DNA of 64,000 nucleotides from Ahaetulla prasina (GCF_028640845.1 NC_080546.1:76077551-76141550); one strand, 5' to 3'. Positions 31,587-41,241 are shown, counted from the first letter of the stretch. Notes: generated from the sequence alone by a model not told the origin. Made by a program: numbers and translations.

Positions 31587-32104
31587 CCATTGTGGTGAAG
31601 CTATACATGTGTGCCACGTGTGGCACACAGAGCCCTCTGCAGGCACACTAGCCATCCCCCAGCACAGCTTCACTGTGCATGCGTGTGCACATCACGCCTG
31701 CCAGCTGGTCCTCGGGTCTCCGCCGCACATTTGTGGGGGGCGGGGGGGCATGCGGGGCATACAGATGTGGAGGACGGGGCACATGCACAGAGCTGTGCAG
31801 GTTGGAGCAGGAGGCTTTCCAGGACCAAAATGGGGCGTGGGGGACCTCACACAGTGCCCTTGCACCCTGTTTTTGGCCTGGAAAGCCTCCTGCACCAATC
31901 TAGAAGCCAAAAAAGGGGAAGGGGGGGTGCATGCACAGGGTGGCTGGGGTGTATGCGTGGGAGTGCACATGAATGCAGAGGGGCAAGGTGAATGTGTGTG
32001 TGGGGGGGCTCGCATTGAATTTTGGGGGTTTGGGCACGCGCGCATGCATTGACACCTGCGCACGTGCTTTGGGCACTCGGCACCAAAAAGGTTAACCATC
32101 ACTG
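31587..32104. mobile_element. hAT non-autonomous element, right of a tandem pair
   Basis: The left end CCATTGTGGTGAAG is degenerate and the right end GGTTAACCATCACTG is clear. It is flanked by GTATAGGG (31579-31586, shared with the left element) and ATATAGGG (32105-32112). Confidence 0.75.
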
Positions 32105-32185
32105 ATATAGGGTCTCCTGTCTCAGCAGTGGGGTGGAATACAAGACCTCCACGGTGCCTTCCAACTCTGTTAATTCTGTATTCTC

Positions 32186-32957
32186 TTCAGTTATATATGT
32201 GACCAGAATGAAAACAAAATGACTTCACTGGAAACACAAAATGTTCTCCATTCATTGTGCCTGGTGGGACAAGTTGGTAACATTTAATATACTCTTTTCT
32301 TGAGCACTGATTTATTTATTTTATTTAAATGTTTAAAGCACATAACTGTAGAGCATAGATTTTAAAAGTAAAAAAAATAATAAGATAAAAGAACTTAATG
32401 TCCTTAAGAAAAACAGAGGCAGCATCCCCAAAATAATGCTGAGCCTCAAATAGCTGGTTCTGCCCATTATAAAGAGTGATATTATATTTAGGAACATTTG
32501 CCTATCTGAAAAAGGCAAAAAGGCCTAGAAAATGTTAGTTATTAACTTGTATGGGTTTCTAAATAAGGAATGTTATGTACATCGTACCCACAAAAGAATA
32601 GCATACACGTTTAGCCCATTTCAATAATTTTCTCTGATTGTGCTTGTCTTTCATGAAACATAATTTTGGTTATGTGCATTTTCAGATTAGTTTAATTTGA
32701 TTCCTGCTTATAGATTTAAATAGTCACTATAACTGTGCCCTGTAGTATGAAATTTTAAGCAATTACGGGACTTTTGTAATCAAGGTATGTTGCTAAGGAA
32801 CATTAGCTGTCACCCTGCTGTCTGGGATACAACATTAACTAAAACTGTCATATGTCTCAAAAAAATTATCTTTGTGATTGGACTAGGTAAGAGAAAATGC
32901 AATGTTCTTGGAGTTGCATGCAATATGATTTGAAACGTATGTTGCCTAGTACAATAC
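32186..32957. other. No recognised feature
   Basis: AT-rich sequence with no supported gene or repeat. Confidence 0.5.
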
Positions 32958-32965
32958 ATCCCCTC

Positions 32966-33102
32966 CAGTGGTGGGATTTAAATAATTTAACAACCAGTTC
33001 TCTGCCCTAATGTTTTCTTCCAACAACCAGTTTGCCAAAGTGCTCAGAAAGTTAACAACCGGTTCTCCCGAAGTGGTGCAAACTGGCTGAATCCGACCAC
33101 TG
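32966..33102 (+). mobile_element. hAT-M2 MITE (137 bp)
   Basis: CAGTGGTGGGATTTAAAT to GAATCCGACCACTG with a perfect 8-bp duplication ATCCCCTC (32958-32965, 33103-33110). Inside are paired AACAACCAGTTCTC and AACAACCGGTTCTC blocks. Confidence 0.95.
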
Positions 33103-33199
33103 ATCCCCTCCCCTTAATGGATAAGTGCAACAAAAATTTACAGTGCGTGAATAACTTCCCTGTTTCAACTCATGTATTAGGTTTGGAAATGTGAATTGT

Positions 33200-35140
33200 A
33201 ACATAACATAACATAACATCAGAGTTGGAAGGGACCTTGGAGGCCTTCTAGTCCAACCCCCTGCCCAGGCAGGAAACCCTACACCATCTCAGTCAGATGG
33301 TTATCCAACATTTTCTTAAAAATTTCCAGTGTTGGAGCATTCACAACTTCTGAAGGCAAGTTGTTCCACTTATTAATTGTTCTAACTGTCAGGAAATTTC
33401 TCCTTAGTTCTAAGTTGCTTCTTTCCTTGATCAGTTTCCACCCATTGCTTCTTGTTCTACCCTCAGGTGCTCTGGAGAACAGCCCGACTCCCACTTCTCT
33501 GTGGCAGCCCCTGAGATATTGGAACACTGCTATCATGTCTCCCTAGTCCTTCTTTTGTTAAACTAGACATACCCAGTTCCTGCAACCGTTCTTCATATGT
33601 TTTATCCTCCAGTCCCCTAATCATCTTTGTTGCTCTTCTCTGCACTCTTTCTAGAGTCTCAACATCTTTTTTACATCGTGGCGACCAAAACTGGATGCAA
33701 TATTCCAAGTGTGGCCTTACCAAGGCATTATAAAGTGGTACTAGCACTTCACGTGATCTTGATTCTATCCCTCTGTTTATGCAGCCCAGAACTGTGTTGG
33801 CTTTTTTAACAGCTGCTGCACTGCTGGCTCATATCTAGATGGTTATCCACTAGGACTCCAAGATCCCTCTCACAGGTACTACTATTGAGCAAGGTACCAC
33901 ATATACGGTACTGGTGCATTTTGTTTTTGGCCTAAATGTAGAACCTTACTTTTTCACTGTTGAATTTCATTTTGTTAGATAGCGCCCAATGTTCAAGTCT
34001 GTCAAGATCTTTCTGTAACTTGAGCCTATCTTCTGGAGTGTTGGCTATTCCTGCCAGCTTGGTGTCATCTGCAAATTTGATGAGTTCCCCATCTATCCCT
34101 CGTCCAAGTCATTGATGAAGATGTTGAAGAGTACTGGGCCTAAAACAGAGCCTTGGGGTACTCCACTGCATACTTCCTCCATGTGGATGTAGTTCCGTTG
34201 AGGACTACACGTTGAGTGCGGTTGGTCAGCCAGTTACGAATCCATCTGGTGGTGGTGCTGTCTAACCCACATTTTCTACTTTATCTAGTAGTAGGTTATG
34301 GTCTACTTTATCAAATGCTTTACTGAAGTCCAAGTAAATTATATCAACAGCATTCCTCTGGTCTACTAATTTTGTCATTTTGTCAAAGAATGCGATAAGA
34401 TTAGTCTGGCATGATCTGTTTTTGACAAACCCATGTTGGCTTTTGGTTATTACTTTGTTTGCTTCTAGGTGTTCGGTGATTCGTTGCTTGATTATCTTTT
34501 CCAGAATCTTCCCGGTATTGAGGTCAGACTGATAGGTCTGTAGTTTCCTGGATCTGTTTTTTCCTTTTTGAAGATGGGAACTACATCAGCTCTTTTCCAG
34601 TCCTCTGGCAGCTCCCCTGTGCTCCAGGATCTTTGAAAGATATAGTTCAGTGGTTCTGAGATCACGTCTGCCAGTTCCTTCAGAACCTTGGGGTGTAATC
34701 CATCCGGTCCTGGTGATTTGAACACGTCTAGGGTAGACAGGTGTTCACTTACCATTTTCTTACCTATTTTAACTTGTGTTTCTAATCTGTTTTTTGTAGT
34801 GCTGTTTTTGATAGGTTGGATTGTTTTTTCCTTTTGTGTAAAGACAGATGCAAAATATGAGTTAAGTAGATCTGCTTTCTCCCTGTTGCTTGTCATCTTC
34901 TTGCCACTTTCTCCCAGCAATGGGCCAATTGTTTCCTTGACTTTTTTCTTGTTTTTAACATGTTGGAAGAAGCTTTTTTTATTATTTTTTACTTTTGTCG
35001 CTAGCCTTTGTTCATTGTGAGCCTTAGCTTTCCTCACTTCATCTTTACAGGCTCGGGCTATTTGCTGATATTCTGCCTTAGTTATTTGCCCCTCTTTCCA
35101 TTTTTTTGTGTAGGTCCCTATTAAAATGCAGAATAAATAC
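33200..35140 (-). mobile_element. CR1 LINE, 3' 1.9 kb
   Basis: An (ACATA)n tail at 33200-33219, then the CR1 3' end and contiguous coding sequence back to about 35140. The RT C terminus ([20 protein letters not shown], then TINKWNNLPSEVVNAP) is at 33279-33747. The palm region with DFSKAF-, QGSV- and DD-type blocks lies in broken frames at 33750-34490. The RT N-terminal part is intact in the 34492-35142 frame. 5'-truncated. Confidence 0.9.
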
Positions 35141-35142
35141 AT
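34492..35142 (-). pseudogene. CR1 reverse transcriptase, N-terminal part
   Basis: 216 open residues: a Lys-rich linker (NNKKSFFQHVKNKKKVKETI at about residues 52-71), LLNSYFASVFTQ, then LSTLDVFKSPGPDGLHPKVL, LADVISEPLN and DPGNYRPISLTSIPGRFWKR. These are the first RT blocks of CR1. The frame is then broken by a frameshift near 34490, so the rest of RT is out of frame. No endonuclease domain remains. Confidence 0.85.
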
Positions 35143-35244
35143 TTCTCCCTAATCCTTATTTTAAAATAGCAATTTGTTCTCATCCCAAAAAATGTGAAAA
35201 GACTAATTAAAAGCTACTTTCTATTTTACTGTATCTGTTATCAC

Positions 35245-35575
35245 CAGTGGTGGTGTAATGTATCTTTAAACTTTAGGAGGGAAGTTTGGGTGGGAACAAG
35301 CACGTTGCTGATTGGTTGAAGCCTCAGCCAATATTGTATATAAAGAGGGGTTTTTGCCGGGTGTCTTTTGCTGGGTTCACTATAAACTAAAGAGCTGTTG
35401 TCACTCACTGGTCTCCTGCCTCTTTATTGCCCGAATCTAACAGGTGGGATTCAAGTAATTTAACAACCGGTTCTCTGCCCTAATGATTTCTTCCAACAAC
35501 CAGTTTGCCAAACTGTTCAGAAAGTTAACAACCAGTTCTCCCGAAGTGGTGCGAACTGGCTGAATCCCACCACTG
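35245..35575 (+). mobile_element. hAT-M2 MITE split by a solo LTR
   Basis: The left 9 bp CAGTGGTGG (35245-35253) are separated from GATTCAAGTAATTTAACAAC by a 189-bp LTR. The right end CCCACCACTG is at 35575. The MITE's own duplication is GTTATCAC (35237-35244) / GTTGTCAC (35576-35583), 7 of 8. Confidence 0.9.
35254..35442 (+). mobile_element. Short solo LTR (189 bp)
   Basis: TGTAATGTATC to CGAATCTAACA with a perfect 5-bp duplication GGTGG made from the MITE terminus (35249-35253, 35443-35447). TGTATATAAAGAGG at about 35335 is a TATA box. A different family from the TGTTGTG LTRs, with no frame inside. Confidence 0.88.
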
Positions 35576-35999
35576 GTTGTCACTGAAGAATTGCAAATTG
35601 GAAGAACAGAAAACGGCTTTAAAAGAAAAAGAAAAAAACTTTTCCTTTCTCAAATCTTATCAAGCAGGAGTCAGTAGGAAAAAAAACAACATATATCCAG
35701 AAGATTACAAAAACCAGCAGAGTTTTTTATAGAGAGCAAATGAGAAAATGGAATCACAATTCAAATATCATTAATCTTAAGTTCTTATCTTAAGCCTTAT
35801 GTAAAATAAATGTTAACAACTTTATATTGACTTTATAATTGCCTTTTCTGGCAAAAGTTTATTCACTTTTATAGTTATAAATAACCAGTGGCTTTTCTCT
35901 GACATTAAAATTTGAGCAAGATGAGAACAAATTGGATCAGTTTAGGGTGGTGATTAGCATGCTCAAATAGAACCATGGCATCTGCTAATGAAACACCAG

Positions 36000-36800
36000 T
36001 AATTTGGAACATAACCCCATGGACCATAGCACTGCAGGTCCCCCCCCCAGTCCTCCATTGTTTTCCTGAGTCTGCCCAAACTCATGCCCACTGCTTCAAT
36101 GACACTATCATTGAAGTGGTTACTTCAAGTCCCGGTTACTTACGGGACCGCCTGCTGCTACCGAATACCTCTCACCGACCCGTGCGCTCTCACAGAGAGG
36201 GACTCCTCAGGGTGCCGTCGGCGCGACAGTGTCGTCTGGCGACACCCAGGGGAAGGGCCTTCTCTGTGGGGCTCCGCCTCTGGAACGAACTCCCCAGGAC
36301 TTCGTCAACTTCCGGACCTCAGACCTTTCGCATGAGCTTAAAACTTACTTATTTATCTGCGCTGGACTGGGTTAGTTTTTTAAGTTATGGGTTTTTTAAT
36401 GGGTTTTATCTCCAAATTTTAATTGTGGCCAATTTAAATAAGTTTTTTAATTGTATTCTAATTGTATTTATAGTGTATTGTGTATTTTTACTTGGCTGTG
36501 AACCGCCCTGAGTCCTTCGGGAGAAGGGCGGTATACAAATTTAAATAATAAATAAATAAATAAATAAATCTAATCCTCAGCCATCATCCTTCTCCCTTTT
36601 GCCTTCAATCTTTCCTAGCATCTTTTCCAATAAGTCCTCTTTTCTCATTTGGTAGCCAAAGTACTTGAGCTTCAGCTTCAGTAGCTGTCCTTCCAAAGGA
36701 CAGTCAAGGTTTATTTCCTTTAGGAGACCAGGACTAATGGATTTTATTTCCTTGCAATACAAGGGATTCTGAAAAATCTTCTCCAACACCATATTTGGAA
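36000..36800 (-). mobile_element. Bov-B LINE 3' region, split by L2
   Basis: 36040-36118 (CAAACTCATGCCCACTGCTT, antisense of the Bov-B GVTEAVGMSL region) and 36571-36800 (antisense LKLKYFGYQMRKEDLLEKML and GKIEGKREK) are consecutive pieces of one Bov-B ORF2 end, interrupted by L2. Confidence 0.8.
36119..36570 (+). mobile_element. L2 LINE 3' end inside Bov-B
   Basis: It starts in the L2 C-terminal coding part (TACGGGACCGCCTGCTGCTA), with peptide REGLLRVPSARQCRLATPRG as in the 15-kb element. It ends CCGCCCTGAGTCCTTCGGGA, GGGCGGTATACAAATT and (AATA)n. Confidence 0.9.
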
Positions 36801-36809
36801 TGTTACTAG

Positions 36810-37428
36810 CAGAGGTGGTATTCAGCTGATTCTGATTGGTTCTGGCGAACTGGTATCAGAAATTTTGAATAGTTCGGAGAACCAGCAAACACCACCTCTG
36901 GCTGGCCCCACCCCCAATCTATTCGCCGCCTCCCAAGTCTCAACTGATTGAGTCTCAGCTGATCGGCTGGGTCTTCTTTTGTTGTCCTGCACAGGAGAAC
37001 ACAGCTGGAAAGAAGGTTAGTGGGGTGGGGAGGGAATGGGGATTTTGCAGTATCCTTCTCCTGGAGTCAGATGGGAGTGGAGATTTTGCAGTATCCTTTC
37101 CCTGGAGTGTGGTGGGAATGGGGATTTTGCAGTATCCTTCTCCTGGAGTGGGGTGGGAATGGAAATTTTGCAGTACCCTTTTCCAGGAGTGGGGAGGGAA
37201 TGGATATTTTGCAGTATCCTTCTTCTGGAATTGGATGGGAGTGGAGATTTTGCAGTATCCTTTCCCTGGAGTGTGGTGGGAATGGAGATTTTGCAGTATC
37301 CTTCTCCTGGAGTGGGGAGGGAATGGGGATTTTGCAGTATCCTTCACCTGCCATGTCCACCAAGCCATGCCACACCCACCAAGCCACGTCCACAGAACCT
37401 GTAGTAAAAATTTTGAATCCCACCACTG
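36810..37428 (-). mobile_element. hAT-M1 element with expanded minisatellite (619 bp)
   Basis: CAGAGGTGGTATTCAGC to GAATCCCACCACTG, perfect 8-bp duplication GTTACTAG (36802-36809, 37429-37436). Twice the length of its relatives because of the internal array. Confidence 0.95.
37041..37368 (+). repeat. 41-bp minisatellite, eight units
   Basis: GATTTTGCAGTATCC-type unit starts at 37041, 37082, 37123, 37164, 37205, 37246, 37287 and 37328, all exactly 41 bp apart, with point differences only. 41 is not a multiple of 3 and the units lack stops, which explains long shadow frames in several phases. Confidence 0.97.
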
Positions 37429-37480
37429 GTTACTAGCTACCATTTGAACCTGCCTTACAAGGCTCCATTTATAGGGTAAT

Positions 37481-38053
37481 TGTTGTGTCTTGTCCGCTCT
37501 CACCGCAGCCGGGGTCTGCTTATCTGCTCCCGAACACGGAGGAATGTATGCCTCCCGGCCCCAGTCCTGGCTCCATGCCCAGACAAGCTGCAGAGGAGGG
37601 GGCACCTCCCGGTCCCAGCCCTGGCTCCATGCCCAAGCAGGCTGCAGAGGAGGGAGCATCCCCCGGCCCCAGCCCTGGCTCCATGCCCAGGCAAACGGAG
37701 CAGCTAGACCCCTCCCCCTCCTCCACAGCATGTGAGCCTGAGGAAAGTTTACTTCCAACAGCTGCTGATTGGAGTGACCCTCGCATCAGAAGACTGGATA
37801 GGCGGGGGGAACAGAAGGAAGGAGGGCAGGCCTTAATGAGTGCTGAGTCATGGAGCCACACCCCATGGCCTATATAAAGGATCTGCTTTCTGGCAGTCTC
37901 TGAGTCAGGCAAAGTCGAACTTATCTTGCTGAAGTCACTTACTGGTCTCCTGCCTGCTCTGAGGACTTTGCTAGGACTTTGGGCAGAGCTGCAGAGGCAA
38001 GCCTGATTCGGATTTCCCTGACCCGGCCGTCAGCGGAGGAGTGGGACACGACA
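37481..38053 (+). mobile_element. Solo LTR (573 bp), TGTTGTG family, subfamily 2
   Basis: TGTTGTGTCTT to GGGACACGACA, perfect 5-bp duplication GTAAT (37476-37480, 38054-38058). TGAGTCA at 37844-37850, a CCACACCCC box, and TATATAAA at 37871-37878. Confidence 0.95.
37482..37877 (+). CDS. Open frame inside solo LTR with three GSMPRQ repeats
   Basis: About 131 residues, open from LTR nucleotide 2. Three tandem 18-residue (54-bp) units with core GPSPGSMP(R/K)Q, then ACEPEESLLPTAADWSDPRI, RRLDRRGEQKEGG and an extra tail caused by a small frame change near the end. No ATG near the front. Same frame register relative to the LTR start as the other copies. Confidence 0.4.
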   Translation, partial: VVSCPLSPQPGSAYLLPNTEECMPPGPSPGSMPRQAAEEGAPPGPSPGSMPKQAAEEGASPGPSPGSMPRQTEQLDPSPSSTACEPEESLLPTAADWSDPRIRRLDRRGEQKEGGQALMSAESWSHTPWPI

Positions 38054-38243
38054 GTAATATTTCAACATGGAATGCTATATATAGCATCCTTGAACTCTTA
38101 GAACAGAATGAGGTGTAGAAACTATAAAGCTCTTACTTAGCCTGTCCTTCAACCCATGAAATATACTGATAATAACATTAGCTATGTTTCTGCAGTCATT
38201 TTTTTTTGTGGAAATGCTATTCTCAGCAACAAAATACAGGTAG

Positions 38244-38768
38244 TGTCGTGTCCCACTCCTCCGCTGAGGGCCGGGTCAGGGAAATCCGAATCAGGCGTGC
38301 CTCTGCAGCTCTGCCAAAGTCCTAGCAAAGTTCTCAAGGCAGGCAGGAGACCAGGAAGTGACTTCAGCAATATAAGGTAGACTTTGCCTGACTCAGAGAA
38401 TGCCAGAAAGCAGATCCTTTATATAGGCCATGGGGTGTGGCTCCATGACTCAGCACTTATCCAGGCCTGCCCCTCCCTTCCTTTTGTTGACGCCGCCTAT
38501 CAATTCTCCTGACGCGAGGGTCGCTCCAGTCTCCAGCTGTTGGTAATTGACCTTCCTCAGGCTCACATGCTGTGGGGGAGGGGAGGGGCCTAGTTGCTCC
38601 GTTTGCCTGGGCATGGAGCCAGGGCTGGGGGCTGGAGGCACTTCTTCTTCCTCGGCCTGTCTGGGCATGGTGCCAGGGCTGGGGCCTGGAGGCATGCCAG
38701 GACATTCCTCAGCCTTCAGAAGGAGATAAGACGGGCCCGGCTGCGGGGAAAGCAAATGAGACACAACA
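38244..38768 (-). mobile_element. Solo LTR (525 bp), TGTTGTG family, subfamily 2
   Basis: Reverse complement of the same family: TGTCGTGTCCCACTC at left, GAGACACAACA at right. TGACTCA at 38446-38452 and a reverse TATA at about 38418. No convincing 5-bp duplication (GGTAG / GTGTC). It forms an inverted pair with 37481-38053. Confidence 0.88.
38450..38767 (-). CDS. Open frame inside minus-strand LTR, two GSMPRQ repeats, frameshifted end
   Basis: Open from the LTR start. It has two PSPG(T/S)MPRQ units instead of three. The final part (LRKVNYQQLETGATLASGE) is out of phase with the LLPTAADW-RRIDRR end, which continues in the 38457-38705 frame, so a small indel lies near the repeats. Confidence 0.35.
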   Translation of the reverse strand, partial: VVSHLLSPQPGPSYLLLKAEECPGMPPGPSPGTMPRQAEEEEVPPAPSPGSMPRQTEQLGPSPPPQHVSLRKVNYQQLETGATLASGELIGGVNKRKGGAGLDKC

Positions 38769-38774
38769 GTGTCA

Positions 38775-39170
38775 ATTCATAACCACCACAACAGACCAAA
38801 ATTTCCATACTTACACAAAGTGGTTGTTAAGTGAGTACTGCCTTATTTTACAATCTTTTCTGTTCACAACTCTTAAGCGAATCATTGCAGTCGTTAAGTA
38901 AATCATATGGGCATTAAATGAACCTGGCTTCCCCATTGTCATTGTTGTTAGAAGCCAGCTGGGAAGTTGTAAGTGTGAACATCTTACCCTGGGATGGTAT
39001 AACCATTTTTAAATATAGTACATGCCAATTGTACTATAGTACAATTGTACTATATAGTCACCCAAATTTCGATTGCGTGACTGTGATTCTGCAATGGCCA
39101 TAAGCGTGAAGACCTGTCATAAATAATTTTACAGTGCTATTGTAATTACAAATGATGGTTAAACAAATTG
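38775..39170. mobile_element. Family D DNA repeat (unclassified), decayed
   Basis: GGTTGTTAAGTGAGTACTGC, CAGTCGTTAAGTAAATC, CCTGGCTTCCCCATTGTCAT and GGCCATAAGCGTGAAGACCT match the internal blocks of the 53862 copy. A perfect 20-bp palindrome AATTGTACTATAGTACAATT lies at 39027-39046. Confidence 0.5.
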
Positions 39171-39458
39171 TTGAAAGCCCATCACTTGTTTCGAAGAAAA
39201 ATAGGATATGAATAAATGAAAATTACGCAGGACTATTTCCTTTGAACGGGAAAAGGACAGAAAATTGTCATTCCTTCTTAGCATCTGATTTCAGGATGCC
39301 AAGCTTAAGTATTTGGCCAAAGGGTTTACCAAACTATTGCTAACTGGGGAAGGGGCAAGAATCTTTAAAAAAATAATAATAATTCCAGAGAAGTATAAAG
39401 CCATCCATCACCAACCCAACAGAGACAGAACTGTAGCCATAGTGAAAGATAAGGCATT

Positions 39459-40057
39459 TGTTCTGACCTAGGCTCCCTTAAAAAGCAGGAAGCAGAGTTT
39501 TAGCCCCGACACAAGTTCTTTTATTTACATGACTGTGAATTACTTTCATTCATAATCAACAAGGCTTGTCCAAACAGTTTTTCAAAGGAATATTTATGAA
39601 CACACCTTACCTCGCTTGGCAAGCTGCCACGTAACTTTTTTCCAAACGCAGAGTAAAGCAAAACTTGGCACAGAGTCTCTTAGAGTCATGAACAGAACTT
39701 TCCACTCTTGAAATGACCGACCGAACAAACAAATTGTTTCCTGCAAAAGCCCCCTCCCTGTTCGCTTCTCTTTTGTTTCCTATGGGAGGGGCCAATCATC
39801 TCCAAGATGTGGCTTTAGTCCCAAGTCGACCCTGCTTTCTGAGTTGTTCTTGTCTTCTGGCAGCTCTGTGCATCTGCACACTGGGAACGGGCTCCAGGTG
39901 TTCCTCTGCCTGACTGCTGTCTATCTCCCTCTCTGCCTTCGATGCAAAGCCCTCATCCAAGCTTTCCCCAGCCCCCAGGATTGGCCCATGTTCCTCCCCA
40001 ATCTCCTCACTGTCTGACTCTGCTGCCAGCTCTGCTGGCCACTGGCGGGCCACAACA
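39459..40057 (-). mobile_element. Solo LTR (599 bp), TGTTGTG family, subfamily 3
   Basis: TGTTCTGACCTAGG at left and GGCGGGCCACAACA at right on the plus strand. The minus promoter region reads GGGAGGGGCCAATCA (CCAAT box) in the plus sequence near 39783. The flanks GCATT/ACATA match only 3 of 5. The closest relative is 46117-46698. Confidence 0.88.
39796..40056 (-). CDS. Open frame inside minus-strand LTR (acidic protein with basic tail)
   Basis: About 86 residues from the LTR start, with an AAESDSEEIGEEHGP acidic part and AARRQEQLRKQGRLGTKATS end. A stretch in the middle is shorter than in the 44473 frame, a deletion that keeps the frame. Confidence 0.4.
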   Translation of the reverse strand, partial: VVARQWPAELAAESDSEEIGEEHGPILGAGESLDEGFASKAEREIDSSQAEEHLEPVPSVQMHRAARRQEQLRKQGRLGTKATSWR

Positions 40058-40409
40058 ACATACCTGATAACACAGAAGGTAATATTCTTGAAAAGGAGAC
40101 TAGTCCTATTAATTGCATTTAACTCATTTTTAAAATTTTATTTTGTCCACTTCTTATCTTAGTTATGAGTACTTTTTGGCAGGCCACCCAAAAACCAGGT
40201 TTGGCTGTCAGTCCCAAAAGTGGTATATCTCATGGCATTAGGCCATCCACTCGTTGCCTTTCAAGGCATAGGGGTAAAAAAATACATCTTCCAGTAGCCA
40301 TCACTGTCATTAAAAAGAACCCATATGCGTATATAAGCATTGTTAATTATTTATATTTCATGGTTATTGCCTTACAGTATTCCTTATCTTGAATTTGAAA
40401 TCAGATGGC

Positions 40410-40913
40410 TGTTGTGTCTCTGTCTCACTCTGGAGTAATGAGCTGGCCTTCAGCCAGTGGATATACAGCTCTTATCAGTCCTGGCGGGAAAAGGGAAAAC
40501 ACAGCTGCCTGCCAAAAAGTTCAAACAGATTAAGACTTCAGCTCACTTCGACATGGTTCAGCTAATTTGCTTCCCATAGAACTGAAAGCAGTCCCAAAAC
40601 TCTTTATATATCCTGTGGGGTGGGGCTCCTGCCCCACCCTTCCCTTTGATGACGCCGCCTCTCTAATCTTCTGAAGTGTGGCTTGATCCAGGCTTGATTA
40701 GTATGATTATCAGCTGCATCTGTAAGCGTAGCCTGAGGAAGGGAGGAATCAGGGGATGTTGGCCTCATTATGTCCTCTGACTGGCCTGGTTCTGGCTCCT
40801 GGAGCCGGGCCAAAGGAATTGGTGCTCCTGAGGTAAGCCTTACCGGCCCTTCCCCCTCACTCTCAGAGTCACTTTCGGGCATGGGGCCAGGTTCGGAGGC
40901 TGGAGCCACAACA
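40410..40913 (-). mobile_element. Solo LTR (504 bp), TGTTGTG family, subfamily 1
   Basis: TGTTGTGTCTCTGTC at left, GGAGCCACAACA at right, perfect 5-bp duplication ATGGC (40405-40409, 40914-40918). The reverse TATA box is in CTTTATATATCC at about 40600. Confidence 0.95.
40604..40912 (-). CDS. Open frame inside minus-strand LTR (acidic protein with basic tail)
   Basis: About 102 residues from the LTR start: PESDSESEGEGPVRLTSGAP, ARLQEPEPGQSEDI, RPTSPDSSLPQATL, then HFRRLERRRHQREGWGRSP. It aligns over its full length with the frame at 3087-3365 although the two LTRs differ widely, which favours past selection on the protein. Confidence 0.45.
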   Translation of the reverse strand, partial: VVAPASEPGPMPESDSESEGEGPVRLTSGAPIPLARLQEPEPGQSEDIMRPTSPDSSLPQATLTDAADNHTNQAWIKPHFRRLERRRHQREGWGRSPTPQDI

Positions 40914-41216
40914 ATGGCCCAGTGAAAATGAAAAATGAAAAAAAAAAGGAAGAAATAAAACAGCAGAACAATTGAAAAAGGCCAGATAGCAAATATCTCA
41001 TTTCACCTACCCATGAGAATATGTTCTGTTTCTGTTCTTTGGCTCATAGGTGACAGGAGATAAAAGGAGTGACTGGCTGTTCAAAGCTGAAATGTTATTC
41101 AGAGGTGATATTCAGGACAGCTTCAAAAAATTTTCCCTGGGCTCAGTAAAGCCGAGGAAGCTACATGGATTTAACAGTGAAGAAGAAATGAAAGAACTTA
41201 AGGATGATATGCCATA

Positions 41217-41241
41217 TATGTGTGTGTGTGTATGTGTATGT

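Larger units (their letters stand above)
31011..32185 (+). mobile_element. CR1 LINE 3' end, split by two hAT elements
   Basis: AATCAGTGGAACGGTTTGCC and GGAGGTTTCTAAAAAACAGA at 31086-31160 are the CR1 RT end. GACCTCCACGGTGCCTTCCA at 32146-32165 is the CR1 3' terminal block. The 31186-32104 interval between them is foreign. Confidence 0.8.

Noticed and set aside
31609..32102. Several 75-147-residue frames on both strands
   Set aside because: They lie inside the right-hand hAT element and show low-complexity composition without domains.
37041..37368. CRISPR-like regular spacing
   Set aside because: The 41-bp units are contiguous tandem copies without unique spacers, in a eukaryotic MITE.
37020..37758. 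Long frames in three phases (ILQYPSPGV and CKISIPSPLQ repeats)
   Set aside because: A stop-free 41-bp minisatellite read in all phases; no sign of a real protein.
38239..38773. GTGTC as a target duplication of the 38244 LTR
   Set aside because: On the left it overlaps the LTR terminus itself, so it is not an independent flank.
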